Origin: Mycolicibacter terrae
GTDB lineage: Bacteria > Actinomycetota > Actinomycetes > Mycobacteriales > Mycobacteriaceae
Assembly: GCF_010727125.1 (NCBI RefSeq)
Contig: NZ_AP022564.1
Location: forward strand, 2,480,001 to 2,544,000
Length of the DNA: 64,000 bases
Reading direction: 5' to 3'
Shown: one piece after another, positions 48,804-58,187 of the stretch
How the letters are laid out: each line of letters starts with the position of its first letter
Numbering within the stretch: the first letter of the stretch is position 1
Position numbers and translations under genes: made by a program
Notes under the pieces: generated by a model
Seen by the model: only the letters and a program-made list of their open reading frames with translations
Told to the model about the DNA's origin: nothing
The model's database searches: none

Positions 48804-50974
48804 GCGGGAGTTAACTGGTAGGCCGTCGCCCCCCTTGGCCCGCTCGCCGCGGTGATCCGTTGAGCCACCACGAGGTCGTCCACGGCGTCACGGATCGCGG
48901 CGTCGCCGAGCTTGTGGCCGCCGGCCCGTAGGTGGGCGCAGAGCTGCCGCCAGGACTCCACCCGCTGCCCATCCTGGGCAGCGATGACGGCGACCACCGC
49001 GTCGGCTACCGGGCTGGCGTCGGGGCCGACGTTGAGGTTGGTGCCGTCGCTGTCGGCCTTGGGTGCCCATATCGTCATGAAGTCCGGGCCGGCGCTGTCG
49101 GTGTCGTCCACCACGAGCGTGCCCATATAGGTTTTCCCCGGCACTGCCCGGCTGGGTTCCCCCTGTGCGCGCAGGTATCCGGGCCTGTCCTTGGTGATGT
49201 AGACGCGGGATGCGCCGCGCAGGCCACGGCCGAACGGTTCGACGTTCTCCAGCAGGATGCGGGCACCGTCGAGCGCGTTGCCTTTGTGCACACTGCCGAT
49301 GGCGTCGCGGCGGCCGGCGTCGCGGATCATCGGCAGGTGGTCGCACGCCAGGGTGGCGGCGCCGGCGCGCAGGCAGGGCAGGATGAGGCGACGCCGGAAC
49401 TCGGCGGCCCCCTCAACGTCCTTAATGCCGGCGCTGTGCAGTGCCATCGCCTCGTTCACCCCGTCGTGGATGACGAGGCGGGGCGCCGGGTCTAGCAGTG
49501 CGGCGAGCCAGTCGGACTGCACCGGGTTGATCGGCGCAACGAACCGCAGCCGGGCGGCGATCGTGGCATCCGGCAGCCCGAGGCGGCGTAGCCGTTCGAT
49601 CGTGGACCCGGGGTCGGCTTCCTCGTAGTGGATGTAGACCACGTCACGGCCGGCTTTCATTTCGACAGCTGCGGCACCGAGCGCGAACCACGTTTTGCCC
49701 GACTCGGTTTCGCCGATGATGGCGTGCTCCTTGCCTGGGTAGAGGAACCGCAGCCCGTCCGATCGGGGTGGCCCAAGTTCGGGTGTGGGGCGTCGGATTT
49801 CGCCGCGCAGGTACGGGCCGAGGTCCATTGGCTGCCAGCCGGCCGCCTTGTCAGTGCCGGGCCGCGGTTCCCCATCGTGGGGTTGATCTTCGGCGCCGAG
49901 TTCGGCGGCGGTCACGGTGGTGTCGCCGAGGTCTGGGCCGGTGCTGTTGTTGGGCCGGTACGCGGCGCCTTCCTGGTCTGCTTTGCGTGCCGCCGAGGCC
50001 AGGGTGCCGGCGATGCCTTCCGTGCCGGCCCGCTGGGCGGCGTCGGTGAGTGTGGCGGTGACGATGGCCCGGTCCATGCCGGCGCCGTCTGCGAGCCGGT
50101 AGCAGCGCAGCGCCGCGGCATTGAGGGCGTTGTTGCGTCCCGTCTCCGGTGCCATGCCGGCCAGTTGGCCGGCATGGCTGTCTAGCGTCGCCAGGGCGTA
50201 CCGTCTGTCCGCGCTGCTGTCACCGGGGGCCACCGGCGGTGGCGGTGGTGCAGGCGGTGCCGGGTACTGCTGTTCGGCGGCGTCGAGTCGTTGCCGGGCG
50301 TCGGCGACGGTGAGGGCGTCGGCGTGGGCATTGACTGTGAGCGTGACCGGCACCGGGTCCCGTTTGTGGTTGACGGTGCCGGGTACGCGCAGTACGCGGG
50401 CCAGCTCGCACACGTTGTCCGGTGTGCCGGCGCCATGCTGGGCCGCGACAGCGCACACGATCCGATACAGGCGGGCCAGTAGGGCGGCGGCGTCGTCGCG
50501 GGTGAACTCGTCGGTGATGGTGCCGCCGGTGACCGGCCAGTAAACGTGCCGGCCGTGCCCGGACGCGACGACGGCGGCGGGTTCGCCGAGCACCCGGATT
50601 ATGTCGGCGAGGATCGCCGCCATCTGTGCCGGGCTGGTGTCGTCGTCGTCCAGTTCGCAGTACAGGGCAGCGAGCCGGGTCACGTCAGCAGCGGTCCCGC
50701 GGCCATGTTGTGCGCTGGTCGGGTTGACCCCGAACCATACGCACGACGGCTGCGGAACCTGACCGACTGCGGCCGGCAGCTCGGCGGCGTCCACGATGCG
50801 GGACGTAAACCGGCCGCGGGGGCGGGTCTGCCAGTTCAGCGAAACACGCTCGGCGGGCAGGTATCCCAGCACTCGGGCGAGATCGACACTGGCCGGGGTC
50901 GTGGTTGATCCGCTAGACTGTTTTGAGGTGCCCACCTCGGAAGCCCCCGCGCTGCGGGGGTTTTCGTTTGTCAC
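48776..50974 (-). CDS. Element replication protein: primase-like N-terminus with AAA/RecA-type ATPase
   Basis: 732 aa from ATG 50974. Residues 60-230 have ALYCELDDDD, VASGHGRHVYWPV and RVLRVPGTVNHKRDP, matching the RepB/primase-polymerase-like domain of plasmid and phage replication proteins. A Pro-rich linker near 240 and a helical region lead to an AAA_25-type ATPase with Walker A IGETESGKTWF (about 423) and Walker B-like PRLVIHDGVNEAM. The C-terminal 70 residues form a winged-helix-like domain. Likely primase-helicase for the excised element; the iteron array lies at its 3' end. ATG overlaps the TGA of the 81-aa gene. Confidence 0.8.
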   Translation of the reverse strand: MTNENPRSAGASEVGTSKQSSGSTTTPASVDLARVLGYLPAERVSLNWQTRPRGRFTSRIVDAAELPAAVGQVPQPSCVWFGVNPTSAQHGRGTAADVTRLAALYCELDDDDTSPAQMAAILADIIRVLGEPAAVVASGHGRHVYWPVTGGTITDEFTRDDAAALLARLYRIVCAVAAQHGAGTPDNVCELARVLRVPGTVNHKRDPVPVTLTVNAHADALTVADARQRLDAAEQQYPAPPAPPPPPVAPGDSSADRRYALATLDSHAGQLAGMAPETGRNNALNAAALRCYRLADGAGMDRAIVTATLTDAAQRAGTEGIAGTLASAARKADQEGAAYRPNNSTGPDLGDTTVTAAELGAEDQPHDGEPRPGTDKAAGWQPMDLGPYLRGEIRRPTPELGPPRSDGLRFLYPGKEHAIIGETESGKTWFALGAAAVEMKAGRDVVYIHYEEADPGSTIERLRRLGLPDATIAARLRFVAPINPVQSDWLAALLDPAPRLVIHDGVNEAMALHSAGIKDVEGAAEFRRRLILPCLRAGAATLACDHLPMIRDAGRRDAIGSVHKGNALDGARILLENVEPFGRGLRGASRVYITKDRPGYLRAQGEPSRAVPGKTYMGTLVVDDTDSAGPDFMTIWAPKADSDGTNLNVGPDASPVADAVVAVIAAQDGQRVESWRQLCAHLRAGGHKLGDAAIRDAVDDLVVAQRITAASGPRGATAYQLTPATAAGASNE

Positions 50975-51216
50975 GATGCCGCCGCGGTGTTACGACTGCC
51001 GGCGTTGAGGATGGCGACGACGCGGTTCAACTGTTCGGTGGTCGGTGCGGGCCAGTCGGCGACCACTTGGGCGGCCTGCTGTGCGAGCCTCTCGTAGGAG
51101 AGGGATTGCCGGGTGGTGAGCAGTTCGAGATCGTCTGCCGGCCGGTAGCGTTGGAGGGCGTTTACGCGGCCGCGGAGTTGTGCGACGGCGGGAGAAATAC
51201 GGTAGGCGCGTGCCAT
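50971..51216 (-). CDS. Small element protein, unknown (81 aa)
   Basis: 81 aa from ATG 51216 with AGGTG upstream; its TGA overlaps the replication gene's ATG (ATGA). Helical: RISPAVAQLRGRVNALQRY and LAQQAAQVVADWPAPTTEQL. It stands in the usual place of an excisionase or small regulator, but no helix-turn-helix is obvious. First gene of the replication operon. Confidence 0.6.
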   Translation of the reverse strand: MARAYRISPAVAQLRGRVNALQRYRPADDLELLTTRQSLSYERLAQQAAQVVADWPAPTTEQLNRVVAILNAGSRNTAAAS

Positions 51217-51238
51217 TGTTCACCTGTTTTTGAGCGCG

Positions 51239-51278
51239 GAAAATCCCGGTTGAATTGCCCACAGTGGGCGGGATTTTC
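51239..51278. promoter_or_regulatory. Nested inverted repeats at the replication operon promoter
   Basis: An outer perfect 10-bp repeat GAAAATCCCG/CGGGATTTTC (51239-51248 and 51269-51278) encloses an inner perfect repeat GCCCAC-A-GTGGGC (51257-51269). On the minus strand a TTGAAA at the outer edge could be a -35 element. The site is 23 bases before the 81-aa start. Looks like a double operator for an element repressor. Confidence 0.5.
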
Positions 51279-51412
51279 AAGTTGAGCCGCCACCGGTGTT
51301 GGGGCGGGTCGCGTCGCACCCTTATCGGTTTGCCGCTCGCTCGGGGGTTTCAGGTGATTTCCGTTTCCCGGCTACTACCAGGGTAATTGGCGTTAATTAC
51401 TAGGCGCAAGTT

Positions 51413-52777
51413 TTATGCCCTCGGCTCGACCACTACCAGAGACCGATCGAAACCAGGGCCGCGGCGCCCCGCCGGCATAATCGTGACCGTCACCAACTCC
51501 GAGATGACTTTCCCCTTAAGGTCCGGCGTCAGCGCGTCCCAGCGTTCCCGCAATTGCTCACCGGCGCCGATCAGATCAGCGGCCGGATTCTTGCGGGCCA
51601 GCTCGGCCAGCTCCGCGTCGATGCCGGCCAACTGCCCGCGGAGCTGGGTGGTGCCTCGGCGTAGCTGCGAGCCATCCACCGCGCCATCGGCGAACAGGCC
51701 GGCCAACTCATCGAGCCGGGCCTGCAACCCAGCGCGTTGGGCCTGTAGCTCGGCAACGTCCACGGTGCGCCCATCATCGAGACGCAACGGTATATCTGGG
51801 CGTGACAGATATTGCAGTACAACTGTTTCGACCCACTCGTCTACGGGTTCGCCGCGGCGTACGACGTGCTGGTGGTCGCGGCACTCATAACGTGGGGCGG
51901 TCGGGTTGCCGGCCAGCGCGTGCCGCATCGGGCCGCCGCACAGCCCGCACAGGTACACCCCGGAGCCGATGTACTTCCGGTCGAAGTTCACGCCTGGGTG
52001 TCGCGCCGGATCGGACAGGAACGCCACCAGCCCGCGGTGCGTGTCCACATCCAAGATCGGCTCCCATTGCCCCGGCCCAACCTCGCGGCCGCGGTGCACG
52101 ACGATCGCCGCATAGCGTGGGTTCATCAGCAGGCGGCGCACATTCGGGCTGGTGAATGGCCGTCCGCGGGTGCCGGTCACGCCGGCCGCGATCCACTCTT
52201 TCGACACGGCCCGAATACTCTTGCTTGCCAACACATCCCGGGCGGCCTGCCGGATCATGGCGGCCTCCTCGGGTACAATCTCGCCCTTGATCGTGTACCC
52301 GAACGGCCGGTTAGCGGACACCCACTTGCCGGCGGCGGCAGCCTGATCGTTTGCGCGGCGCTGCCGCTCACCCTTGTGTTCCGACTCTTGCCGGGCCACA
52401 CTGCCCAGGATGCGGGCCAGCATTCGGCCGGCACTGGTGGACAGGTCCAGGTCGCCGCCGTTGACCGTCCTGATCTGCACGCGGCGGGCGTCGGCGATCT
52501 CTATCAGCCGTTCGAGGTCTTTCATGGATCGGTACAGCCTGTCGGTGTGCCAGCAGAGCAGGCCGCCGATTTCGCCGGCTTCCATCGCGGCCAGCAGGGC
52601 CTCGAAACCGGGCCTGGTCTTGCCGCTGAATGCGGACAGGTCGTTGTCGTCGTGGTGGGCAACGACCTCCCAACCGAGCCGGTCGGCGAGGGCCAGGCAG
52701 TCCTCGAGCTGGCGTTTCACGCCGAGGGCCTGCCCGGCGGTGTCTTGGCTGATTCTGGTGTAGACGGCGGCGCGCAT
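51413..52777 (-). CDS. Large serine recombinase (integrase), phiRv1-like
   Basis: 454 aa. The resolvase-type catalytic domain begins MRAAVYTRIS with nucleophile Ser10; QLEDCLALADRLGW, DRLYRSMKDLERLIE and RQESEHKGERQRR complete it. A recombinase domain (GFTIKGEIVPEE-like, about 165-260), a zinc ribbon (CGLCGG...CRDH, about 275-300) and a coiled-coil stretch (about 345-400) follow, as in large serine integrases. It lies 12 bases from the right attachment half-site and points inward. phiRv1 integrase of M. tuberculosis also targets 13E12 repeats. All catalytic parts appear intact. Confidence 0.93.
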   Translation of the reverse strand: MRAAVYTRISQDTAGQALGVKRQLEDCLALADRLGWEVVAHHDDNDLSAFSGKTRPGFEALLAAMEAGEIGGLLCWHTDRLYRSMKDLERLIEIADARRVQIRTVNGGDLDLSTSAGRMLARILGSVARQESEHKGERQRRANDQAAAAGKWVSANRPFGYTIKGEIVPEEAAMIRQAARDVLASKSIRAVSKEWIAAGVTGTRGRPFTSPNVRRLLMNPRYAAIVVHRGREVGPGQWEPILDVDTHRGLVAFLSDPARHPGVNFDRKYIGSGVYLCGLCGGPMRHALAGNPTAPRYECRDHQHVVRRGEPVDEWVETVVLQYLSRPDIPLRLDDGRTVDVAELQAQRAGLQARLDELAGLFADGAVDGSQLRRGTTQLRGQLAGIDAELAELARKNPAADLIGAGEQLRERWDALTPDLKGKVISELVTVTIMPAGRRGPGFDRSLVVVEPRA

Positions 52778-52789
52778 GGCAGCTAGCCT

Positions 52790-52836
52790 ATAAGTGCATT
52801 AACGCGGTTTCCATACCCGCGACCGCGGCTGCACCC
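52790..52836. other. attR, right end of the integrative element
   Basis: Element arm ATAAGTGCA (52790-52798), 17 bases, then the shared CC(C) at 52816-52818, then host sequence GCGACCGCGGCTGC of the 13E12 gene. With attL this predicts attP as two arms 17 bases from a CC crossover dinucleotide, which is asymmetric and so gives directionality. Inferred from sequence only. Confidence 0.75.
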
Positions 52837-53105
52837 GACCCGACTGCCTCGTGCCCGGGTACCACTGCGAGGTCCACCATTGCGATCCCTGGGCCAACGG
52901 CGGCCGCACTGACGCCGACAAGCTGTTTTTCGCCTGCGGCTGCGATCACACCGACACCACCGAAGGACGACAACAGACCGTCGCCACCGCCTCCGGCCGC
53001 CTCGGCTGGACCGACGGCACCGGCCCACCCGAGATCAACCACGCCCACCACCCCGAAGAACTACTGCGCGGCGACCCCGACCCGCCCAGTAACGAAGCCG
53101 CCTGA
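52818..53105 (+). pseudogene. 13E12 protein, 3' fragment with HNH motif (95 codons)
   Basis: Continues the split gene: RDRGCTRPDC, PGYHCEVHHCDPWANGG and LFFACGCDH form the Cys/His-rich HNH nuclease of 13E12 proteins. It lacks its own start and ribosome-binding site and would be translated only after excision. The stop is at 53105, 12 bases before the convergent thioesterase gene. Confidence 0.85.
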
Positions 53106-53116
53106 CCGGCGTTTCG

Positions 53117-53785
53117 TCAGGGCGCGTGGCGCCAGTCCACCTCGCCCGCGTCGCGCGCCCACGCCGGCATGATGAACACGCCTTCGGCCTCCACCGTGAC
53201 ACCGGAGGCGTCGGAGATATGCCCGCGGGCATAGGACTTGATGCGTTCCCGGCGGTATACCGAGGCTTCCGCGCGCAGCGGGCCCAGCGGCGTGCCGCGC
53301 AGGTATTTGATGGTGATCGTCCCGGTGAACAGCGGCTTGGTCAGTCCGTCGCTGGCCGCCTCACCGAGCAGATGGTCGAGCACCAGGGCACTCACCCCGC
53401 CGTGGACCAGCGAAGGCGGGCCCTCATAGGCCGCGCCGAGGTGAAAGTCGGTCCAGCAGTGGCCGTTCTCGCCGTGCTGGATCACCAGCGGCGGGGCGAT
53501 CGGATTGCGCAGGCCGATCACCGCGTTGCCCCATGCCAGTGGGCGCCCGTCGACGATGTAACGCAATCCCGGTGCATCGCTGAGTGTCCCGGCGCGCAGC
53601 CGCTCGGTCAGCTGGCGCACCTGGGCGGTCACCTCCCCGGCCGTGGTGTCGTCGGCCTGGGTGCGAATAGTGGCGTCGATCAGCTCGCGTACCGCCTGCG
53701 CCAGCGGTCCGTAGCGCTGCAAGAGCAGCGCGCTCTCGTCAGCGCTGATCGTGGGCACGTTCGAGTCCGCTCCGAGATTCACCAC
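53117..53785 (-). CDS. Hotdog-fold thioesterase (PaaI/4HBT family)
   Basis: 222 aa. The hotdog domain occupies the C-terminal two thirds, with the nucleotide-type motif HGGVSALVLDHLLGEAA typical of PaaI-like acyl-CoA thioesterases and the strand FTGTITIKYLRGTPLGPL. Substrate not predictable; short- to medium-chain or aromatic acyl-CoA are usual. It lies 13 bases after glnE on the same strand, an arrangement not present at this place in M. tuberculosis as far as I recall. Confidence 0.85.
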   Translation of the reverse strand: MVNLGADSNVPTISADESALLLQRYGPLAQAVRELIDATIRTQADDTTAGEVTAQVRQLTERLRAGTLSDAPGLRYIVDGRPLAWGNAVIGLRNPIAPPLVIQHGENGHCWTDFHLGAAYEGPPSLVHGGVSALVLDHLLGEAASDGLTKPLFTGTITIKYLRGTPLGPLRAEASVYRRERIKSYARGHISDASGVTVEAEGVFIMPAWARDAGEVDWRHAP

Positions 53786-53797
53786 AGATGTTCTCCT

Positions 53798-56700
53798 CTA
53801 ATCACCGAATACCTTGCGTGCCACGGCCTTCGCACGTCGCGTCACCCGCAGGTAGTTGTCCAGGAATTCACCGCCGTCGCCGCCGGGCCAGCCGGCAGCC
53901 ACCGCGACCGCGTTCAGCGCGCGCCCCGCCCCGGGTAGCTGGTCGGTGGGTTTGCCACGGACCAGTACCAACGCATTGCGGGCACGGGTCGCGGTCAGCC
54001 ACGCCTGCCGGAGCCGGTCCACGTCGTCTTCCTCGAGCAGGCCGGCAGCGGCGATGGCGTCCAGGGTCTCCAGCGTCGAAGTGTTGTGCAGCGCCGGAAC
54101 CCGGTGCGCGTGGCGCAGCTGCAGCAGCTGCACGGTCCACTCGACGTCGGCCAGCCCGCCCCGGCCCAGCTTGGTGTGCGTGTTGGGGTCGGCTCCCCGC
54201 GGCAGCCGCTCGGAGTCGACGCGCGCCTTGACCCGGCGGATCTCCCGCACCGCCTCGGCGGAGACCCCGCCGGCCGGGTAGCGGGTCTCGTCGACCATCA
54301 GCAGGAAACGTCGGCCCAGTTCGGCGTCACCGGCGACCCAGTGCGCCCGCAGCAGCGCCTGGATCTCCCACGGCTGCGCCCACTGCGCGTAGTAGGCCTC
54401 ATAGGAGGCCAGGGTGCGCACCGGCGGGCCGGTGCGACCCTCGGGTCGCAGGTTGATGTCGACCTGCAGCGGGGGGTCGACACTGGCGGTGCCCAGCAGC
54501 GCCCGCACCTGTTCGGCGATCGTCGTCGCCCAGCGCACCGCGTCGGCGTCGCTCACCCCTGCCGCCTGGTCATTGGCCTCGCAGACGAACATCACGTCGG
54601 CGTCCGAGCCGTAACCGAGTTCGCCCCCGCCCAGCCGGCCCATGCCGATGACGGCGATACGCGCCGGAGCCGACCCGGGGCCGTCGTCCGGCAGGTTGAC
54701 CCGCATGATCGCGTCCAGGCTGGCCTGCAGCACCGCCACCCACACCGTGGTCAGCGCCTTGCAGACGTCGCGCACCTCGAGCATGCCGAGCAGGTCCGCC
54801 GAGGCGATCCGGGCCAGTTCGTGGCGGCGCAGGCTGCGCGCCGCGGCGATCGCGCGGACCGGGTCGGCGTGGCGGGCCGCCGACGCGATCAGCGCCCGCG
54901 CCACCGCGTCGGGCTCGGTGTCGAGCAGTTTCGGCCCGGACGGACCGTCGCCATAGGCCTTGATGACGTCGGGTGCCCGCATCAACAGTTCCGGGACGTA
55001 GGCCGAGGTGCCCAGCACCCGCATCAGCCGCTTGGCCACGGCGCTGCTGTCGCGCAACGTGCTCAGGTACCAGCGCTGCATGGCCAGCGCCTCGCTGAGC
55101 CGGCGGTAGGCCAGCAGTCCGGCGTCGGGGCTGGGCGTATCCGACAGCCAGTACAGCAGCTTGGGCAGCAGCACCGTCTGGACCCGGCCGCGGCGGCCGC
55201 TCTGGTTGGTCAGCGCCGCCAGGTGCGTCAGGGCGTTCTGCGGCGCCTCGTAGCCCAGCGCGGCGAGCTGTCGTTCGGCGGCGCCGGGCGTCAGGCCGCC
55301 GGCCAGCTCGAGGCCCGCAGGGCCGACGGCCTCCAGCAGCGGCTGGTAGAACAGCTTGGCGTGCAGCCGTGACACCCGTAGGTTCTGGGCCTTGAGCTCC
55401 TCGCGCAGCACCCCCAGCGCGTCGTGGCGACCGTCCGGCCGGACGTGGGCGGCGCGGGCCAGCCAGCGCAACGCCTCGTCGTCGTCGGGCGGCGGCAGCA
55501 TGTGGGTGCGCTTGAGCCGCTGTAACTGCAGTCGGTGTTCGAGCAGCCGGAGGAACTCATATGACGCGGTCAGCGTCGCCGCATCCTCGCGGCCGATGTA
55601 GCCGCCGGCGCCCAGTGCGGCCAGGGCGTCGACGGTTGACGCCACATGCAACGACTCATCGCTGCGGCCGTGCACCAGCTGCAGCAGTTGCACGGCGAAC
55701 TCCACGTCGCGCAGGCCCCCGGCGCCGAGTTTGATCTCGCGGGCCCGGATCTCGGCGGGTACCAGCTGCTCCACCCGCCGACGCATCGCCTGCACGTCGG
55801 TGACGAAATCCTCACGCTCGCAAGCGGTCCAGACCATCGGCAGCAGCGCCTCGACGTAAGCTCGGCCCAGTTCGGCGTCACCGGCGGCGGGGCGCGCTTT
55901 GAGCAGCGCCTGAAACTCCCAGGTCTTGGCCCACCGCTGGTAGTAGGCGATGTGCGACTCGCAGGTCCGCACCAGCGCACCGTGCCGGCCCTCCGGCCGC
56001 AGCCCGGCATCCACTTCGAAGAACGCCTCGCCGGCCACCCGCATCAGCTCGCCGGCGACCCGGCTGCTCACCGCGTCGGCTTCCTCGGCGACGAAGATGA
56101 CGTCGACATCGCTGACGTAATTCAGTTCGCGCGCACCGCATTTGCCCATCGCGATAACGGCCAGGCGAGGCACGGCGGCGGTGTCGTCCGCGCCGCACAC
56201 CGTCGTCTCGGCCAATTGCAGCGCCGTCGCCAGCGCGGCGTCGGCCAGGTCGGACAGATGCGCCCCGACGGTCACGAACGGCAGTTCGGGCAGGTTCTCG
56301 ACGGTCGGCGCCAGATCCAACGCGGCCAGCACCAGCAGCCGGTCGCGGTACAGCGCCCGCAGCCGCTCGACGTAGGCACCGTCGATCGTCTCAGCGACGC
56401 ACTCGGCGAACATGGCGCGCAGCGCATCCGCCGACGGCAGGGTGAGCGTGTAGCTCTCGGAGTCCGCCGAGCTCGCCAGCAGCTTCCAGGACTGCGGGTG
56501 GGCGATCAGGTGATCCCCCAGCGCCAGCGAGGATCCCACCACCCCGAACAGCCGCCCACGCAGACCGCGATCGGCCAGCAGCGCCGCGCTCAGCTCGTCC
56601 CAGTCGATCCCCGGCGCCTCCGACAGCCGGACCAGCGTGCGCAGCGCAAGATCGGCGTCGGGCGCTCGCGACAGCGCCCACAGGACATCGACATGCGCCT

Positions 56701-56815
56701 GGGTGTAGGAGCTGTACCAACCGAGCTGGGTCAGATCCGCCGCAGCGTACCGGTCGACCAGACCCAGTCGCCCGACGCTAGGCAGCTTGCGGCGCTGCGC
56801 TCCGGGGTAGGTCAC
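53798..56815 (-). CDS. glnE: Bifunctional glutamine synthetase adenylyltransferase/adenylyl-removing enzyme
   Basis: 1005 aa from GTG 56815. Two nucleotidyltransferase domains are visible: the N-terminal deadenylylase with [19 protein letters not shown] (near 240) and the C-terminal adenylylase with [20 protein letters not shown] (near 730), each followed by a helical bundle. It modifies Tyr406 of GlnA1. The start is 11 bases after the glnA2 stop; an upstream GTG-less extension within glnA2 is ignored. Essential in M. tuberculosis. Confidence 0.95.
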   Translation of the reverse strand: MTYPGAQRRKLPSVGRLGLVDRYAAADLTQLGWYSSYTQAHVDVLWALSRAPDADLALRTLVRLSEAPGIDWDELSAALLADRGLRGRLFGVVGSSLALGDHLIAHPQSWKLLASSADSESYTLTLPSADALRAMFAECVAETIDGAYVERLRALYRDRLLVLAALDLAPTVENLPELPFVTVGAHLSDLADAALATALQLAETTVCGADDTAAVPRLAVIAMGKCGARELNYVSDVDVIFVAEEADAVSSRVAGELMRVAGEAFFEVDAGLRPEGRHGALVRTCESHIAYYQRWAKTWEFQALLKARPAAGDAELGRAYVEALLPMVWTACEREDFVTDVQAMRRRVEQLVPAEIRAREIKLGAGGLRDVEFAVQLLQLVHGRSDESLHVASTVDALAALGAGGYIGREDAATLTASYEFLRLLEHRLQLQRLKRTHMLPPPDDDEALRWLARAAHVRPDGRHDALGVLREELKAQNLRVSRLHAKLFYQPLLEAVGPAGLELAGGLTPGAAERQLAALGYEAPQNALTHLAALTNQSGRRGRVQTVLLPKLLYWLSDTPSPDAGLLAYRRLSEALAMQRWYLSTLRDSSAVAKRLMRVLGTSAYVPELLMRAPDVIKAYGDGPSGPKLLDTEPDAVARALIASAARHADPVRAIAAARSLRRHELARIASADLLGMLEVRDVCKALTTVWVAVLQASLDAIMRVNLPDDGPGSAPARIAVIGMGRLGGGELGYGSDADVMFVCEANDQAAGVSDADAVRWATTIAEQVRALLGTASVDPPLQVDINLRPEGRTGPPVRTLASYEAYYAQWAQPWEIQALLRAHWVAGDAELGRRFLLMVDETRYPAGGVSAEAVREIRRVKARVDSERLPRGADPNTHTKLGRGGLADVEWTVQLLQLRHAHRVPALHNTSTLETLDAIAAAGLLEEDDVDRLRQAWLTATRARNALVLVRGKPTDQLPGAGRALNAVAVAAGWPGGDGGEFLDNYLRVTRRAKAVARKVFGD

Positions 56816-56826
56816 GACCGTCCGGG

Positions 56827-58167
56827 TCAGAGCGCCAGGTAATTCTGCAGCTCGTAGGGGGTCACGTGGCTGCGGTAGTTCGCCCACTCCTGACGCTTGT
56901 TACGCAAGAAGAAGTCGAAAACCTGCTCCCCCAACGCTTCTGCGACCAGCTCGGAGTTCTCCATCTCGGAAAGGGCGCGCTCCAAGGTGCCGGGCAGTTC
57001 CCGGTAGCCCATCGCCCGGCGCTCCTCGGGAGTCAACGCCCACACGTTGTCCTCGGCCTCCGGGCCGAGTTCGTAGCCCTTCTCGACTCCGCGCAGGCCG
57101 GCTGCCAGCAGCACGGCGAACGCCAGATAGGGGTTGCACGCCGAGTCCGGGCTGCGCACCTCGATGCGCCGCGACGACGTCTTGTGCGGGCTGTACATCG
57201 GCACCCGCACCAGCGCCGAGCGGTTGGACGCGCCCCAGGACGCCGCGGTGGGGGCTTCCCCGCCGTGGATCAGCCGTTTATAGGAGTTGACCCACTGGTT
57301 GGTGACGGCACTGATCTCGTTGGCGTGCTCGAGGATTCCGGCGATGAACGACTTGGCAGTCTTGGACAGCTGCAAGGGGTCGTCGGGGCTGTGGAAGGCA
57401 TTGACCTCCCCCTCGAACAGGCTCATGTGGGTGTGCATGGCCGAGCCGGCGTACTCGCGGAACGGCTTGGGCATGAACGACGCCCGCACTCCCTCTTTGA
57501 GCGCGATCTCCTTGATCAGGTAGCGGAAGGTCATCACGTTGTCGGCCATCGACAGCGCGTCGGCGTAGCGCAGGTCGATCTCCTGCTGCCCCGGGGCGTT
57601 TTCGTGGTGGCTGTACTCCACCGAGATGCCCATGGTTTCCAGCGCGTCGATCGCATGCCGGCGGAAGTTGGCGGCCGACCCGTGGATCGCCTGGTCGAAA
57701 TACCCGGCGTCATCGGCCGGAACCGGTGTCGTGCCGTCGTAGGGGCCCGGCTCGAGCAGGAAGAACTCGATCTCGGGGTGCACGTAGCAGGCGAAGCCCA
57801 GCTCCCCGGCCTTGGCCAGCTGGCGGCGCAGCACGTGCCGTGACGATGCCCAGGCCGGGGAACCGTCCGGCATGGTGATGTCGCAGAACATCCGGGCCGA
57901 GTACTGCCGGCCGTTATCCGACGTCCACGGCAGCAACTGGAAGGTGGACGGGTCGGGATGGGCGACCATGTCGGATTCGAAGACCCGCGCGAAGCCCTCG
58001 ATCGCCGAACCGTCGAAGCCCACGCCCTCTTCGAAGGCGCCCTCGAGCTCGGCCGGTGCGATCGCGACCGACTTCAGATACCCGAGGACATCGGTGAACC
58101 AGAGCCGGACGAAGCGGATATCGCGCTCCTCCAGCGTGCGGAGCACAAACTCCTTCTGACGGTCCAT
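56827..58167 (-). CDS. glnA2: Glutamine synthetase type I-alpha, GlnA2
   Basis: 446 aa from ATG 58167, identical in length to M. tuberculosis GlnA2. Motifs: [29 protein letters not shown] and [18 protein letters not shown]. The adenylylation loop tyrosine region of GlnA1 is replaced ([12 protein letters not shown]), consistent with the shorter, non-adenylylated alpha class. The 30 upstream codons of the open frame are basic and unconserved. Confidence 0.95.
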   Translation of the reverse strand: MDRQKEFVLRTLEERDIRFVRLWFTDVLGYLKSVAIAPAELEGAFEEGVGFDGSAIEGFARVFESDMVAHPDPSTFQLLPWTSDNGRQYSARMFCDITMPDGSPAWASSRHVLRRQLAKAGELGFACYVHPEIEFFLLEPGPYDGTTPVPADDAGYFDQAIHGSAANFRRHAIDALETMGISVEYSHHENAPGQQEIDLRYADALSMADNVMTFRYLIKEIALKEGVRASFMPKPFREYAGSAMHTHMSLFEGEVNAFHSPDDPLQLSKTAKSFIAGILEHANEISAVTNQWVNSYKRLIHGGEAPTAASWGASNRSALVRVPMYSPHKTSSRRIEVRSPDSACNPYLAFAVLLAAGLRGVEKGYELGPEAEDNVWALTPEERRAMGYRELPGTLERALSEMENSELVAEALGEQVFDFFLRNKRQEWANYRSHVTPYELQNYLAL

Positions 58168-58187
58168 ACCGCGAAGCGTAGCAGCGC

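Larger units (their letters stand above)
43311..52815. mobile_element. 9.5-kb integrative element, phage-satellite-like, in a 13E12 gene
   Basis: Bounded by the split 13E12 gene and carrying its own large serine integrase at the right end. Leftward genes: integrase, small 81-aa protein, primase/AAA replication protein, iteron-like array, two helical proteins, HNH nuclease, possible small terminase and three very small proteins; then the convergent TIR-NTPase gene at the left end. No portal, capsid, large terminase, tail or lysis gene is visible, so it cannot make its own particles. The integration target and integrase class match phiRv1 of M. tuberculosis, but the content is that of a satellite or reduced prophage. 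Whether it excises is unknown. Confidence 0.85.
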
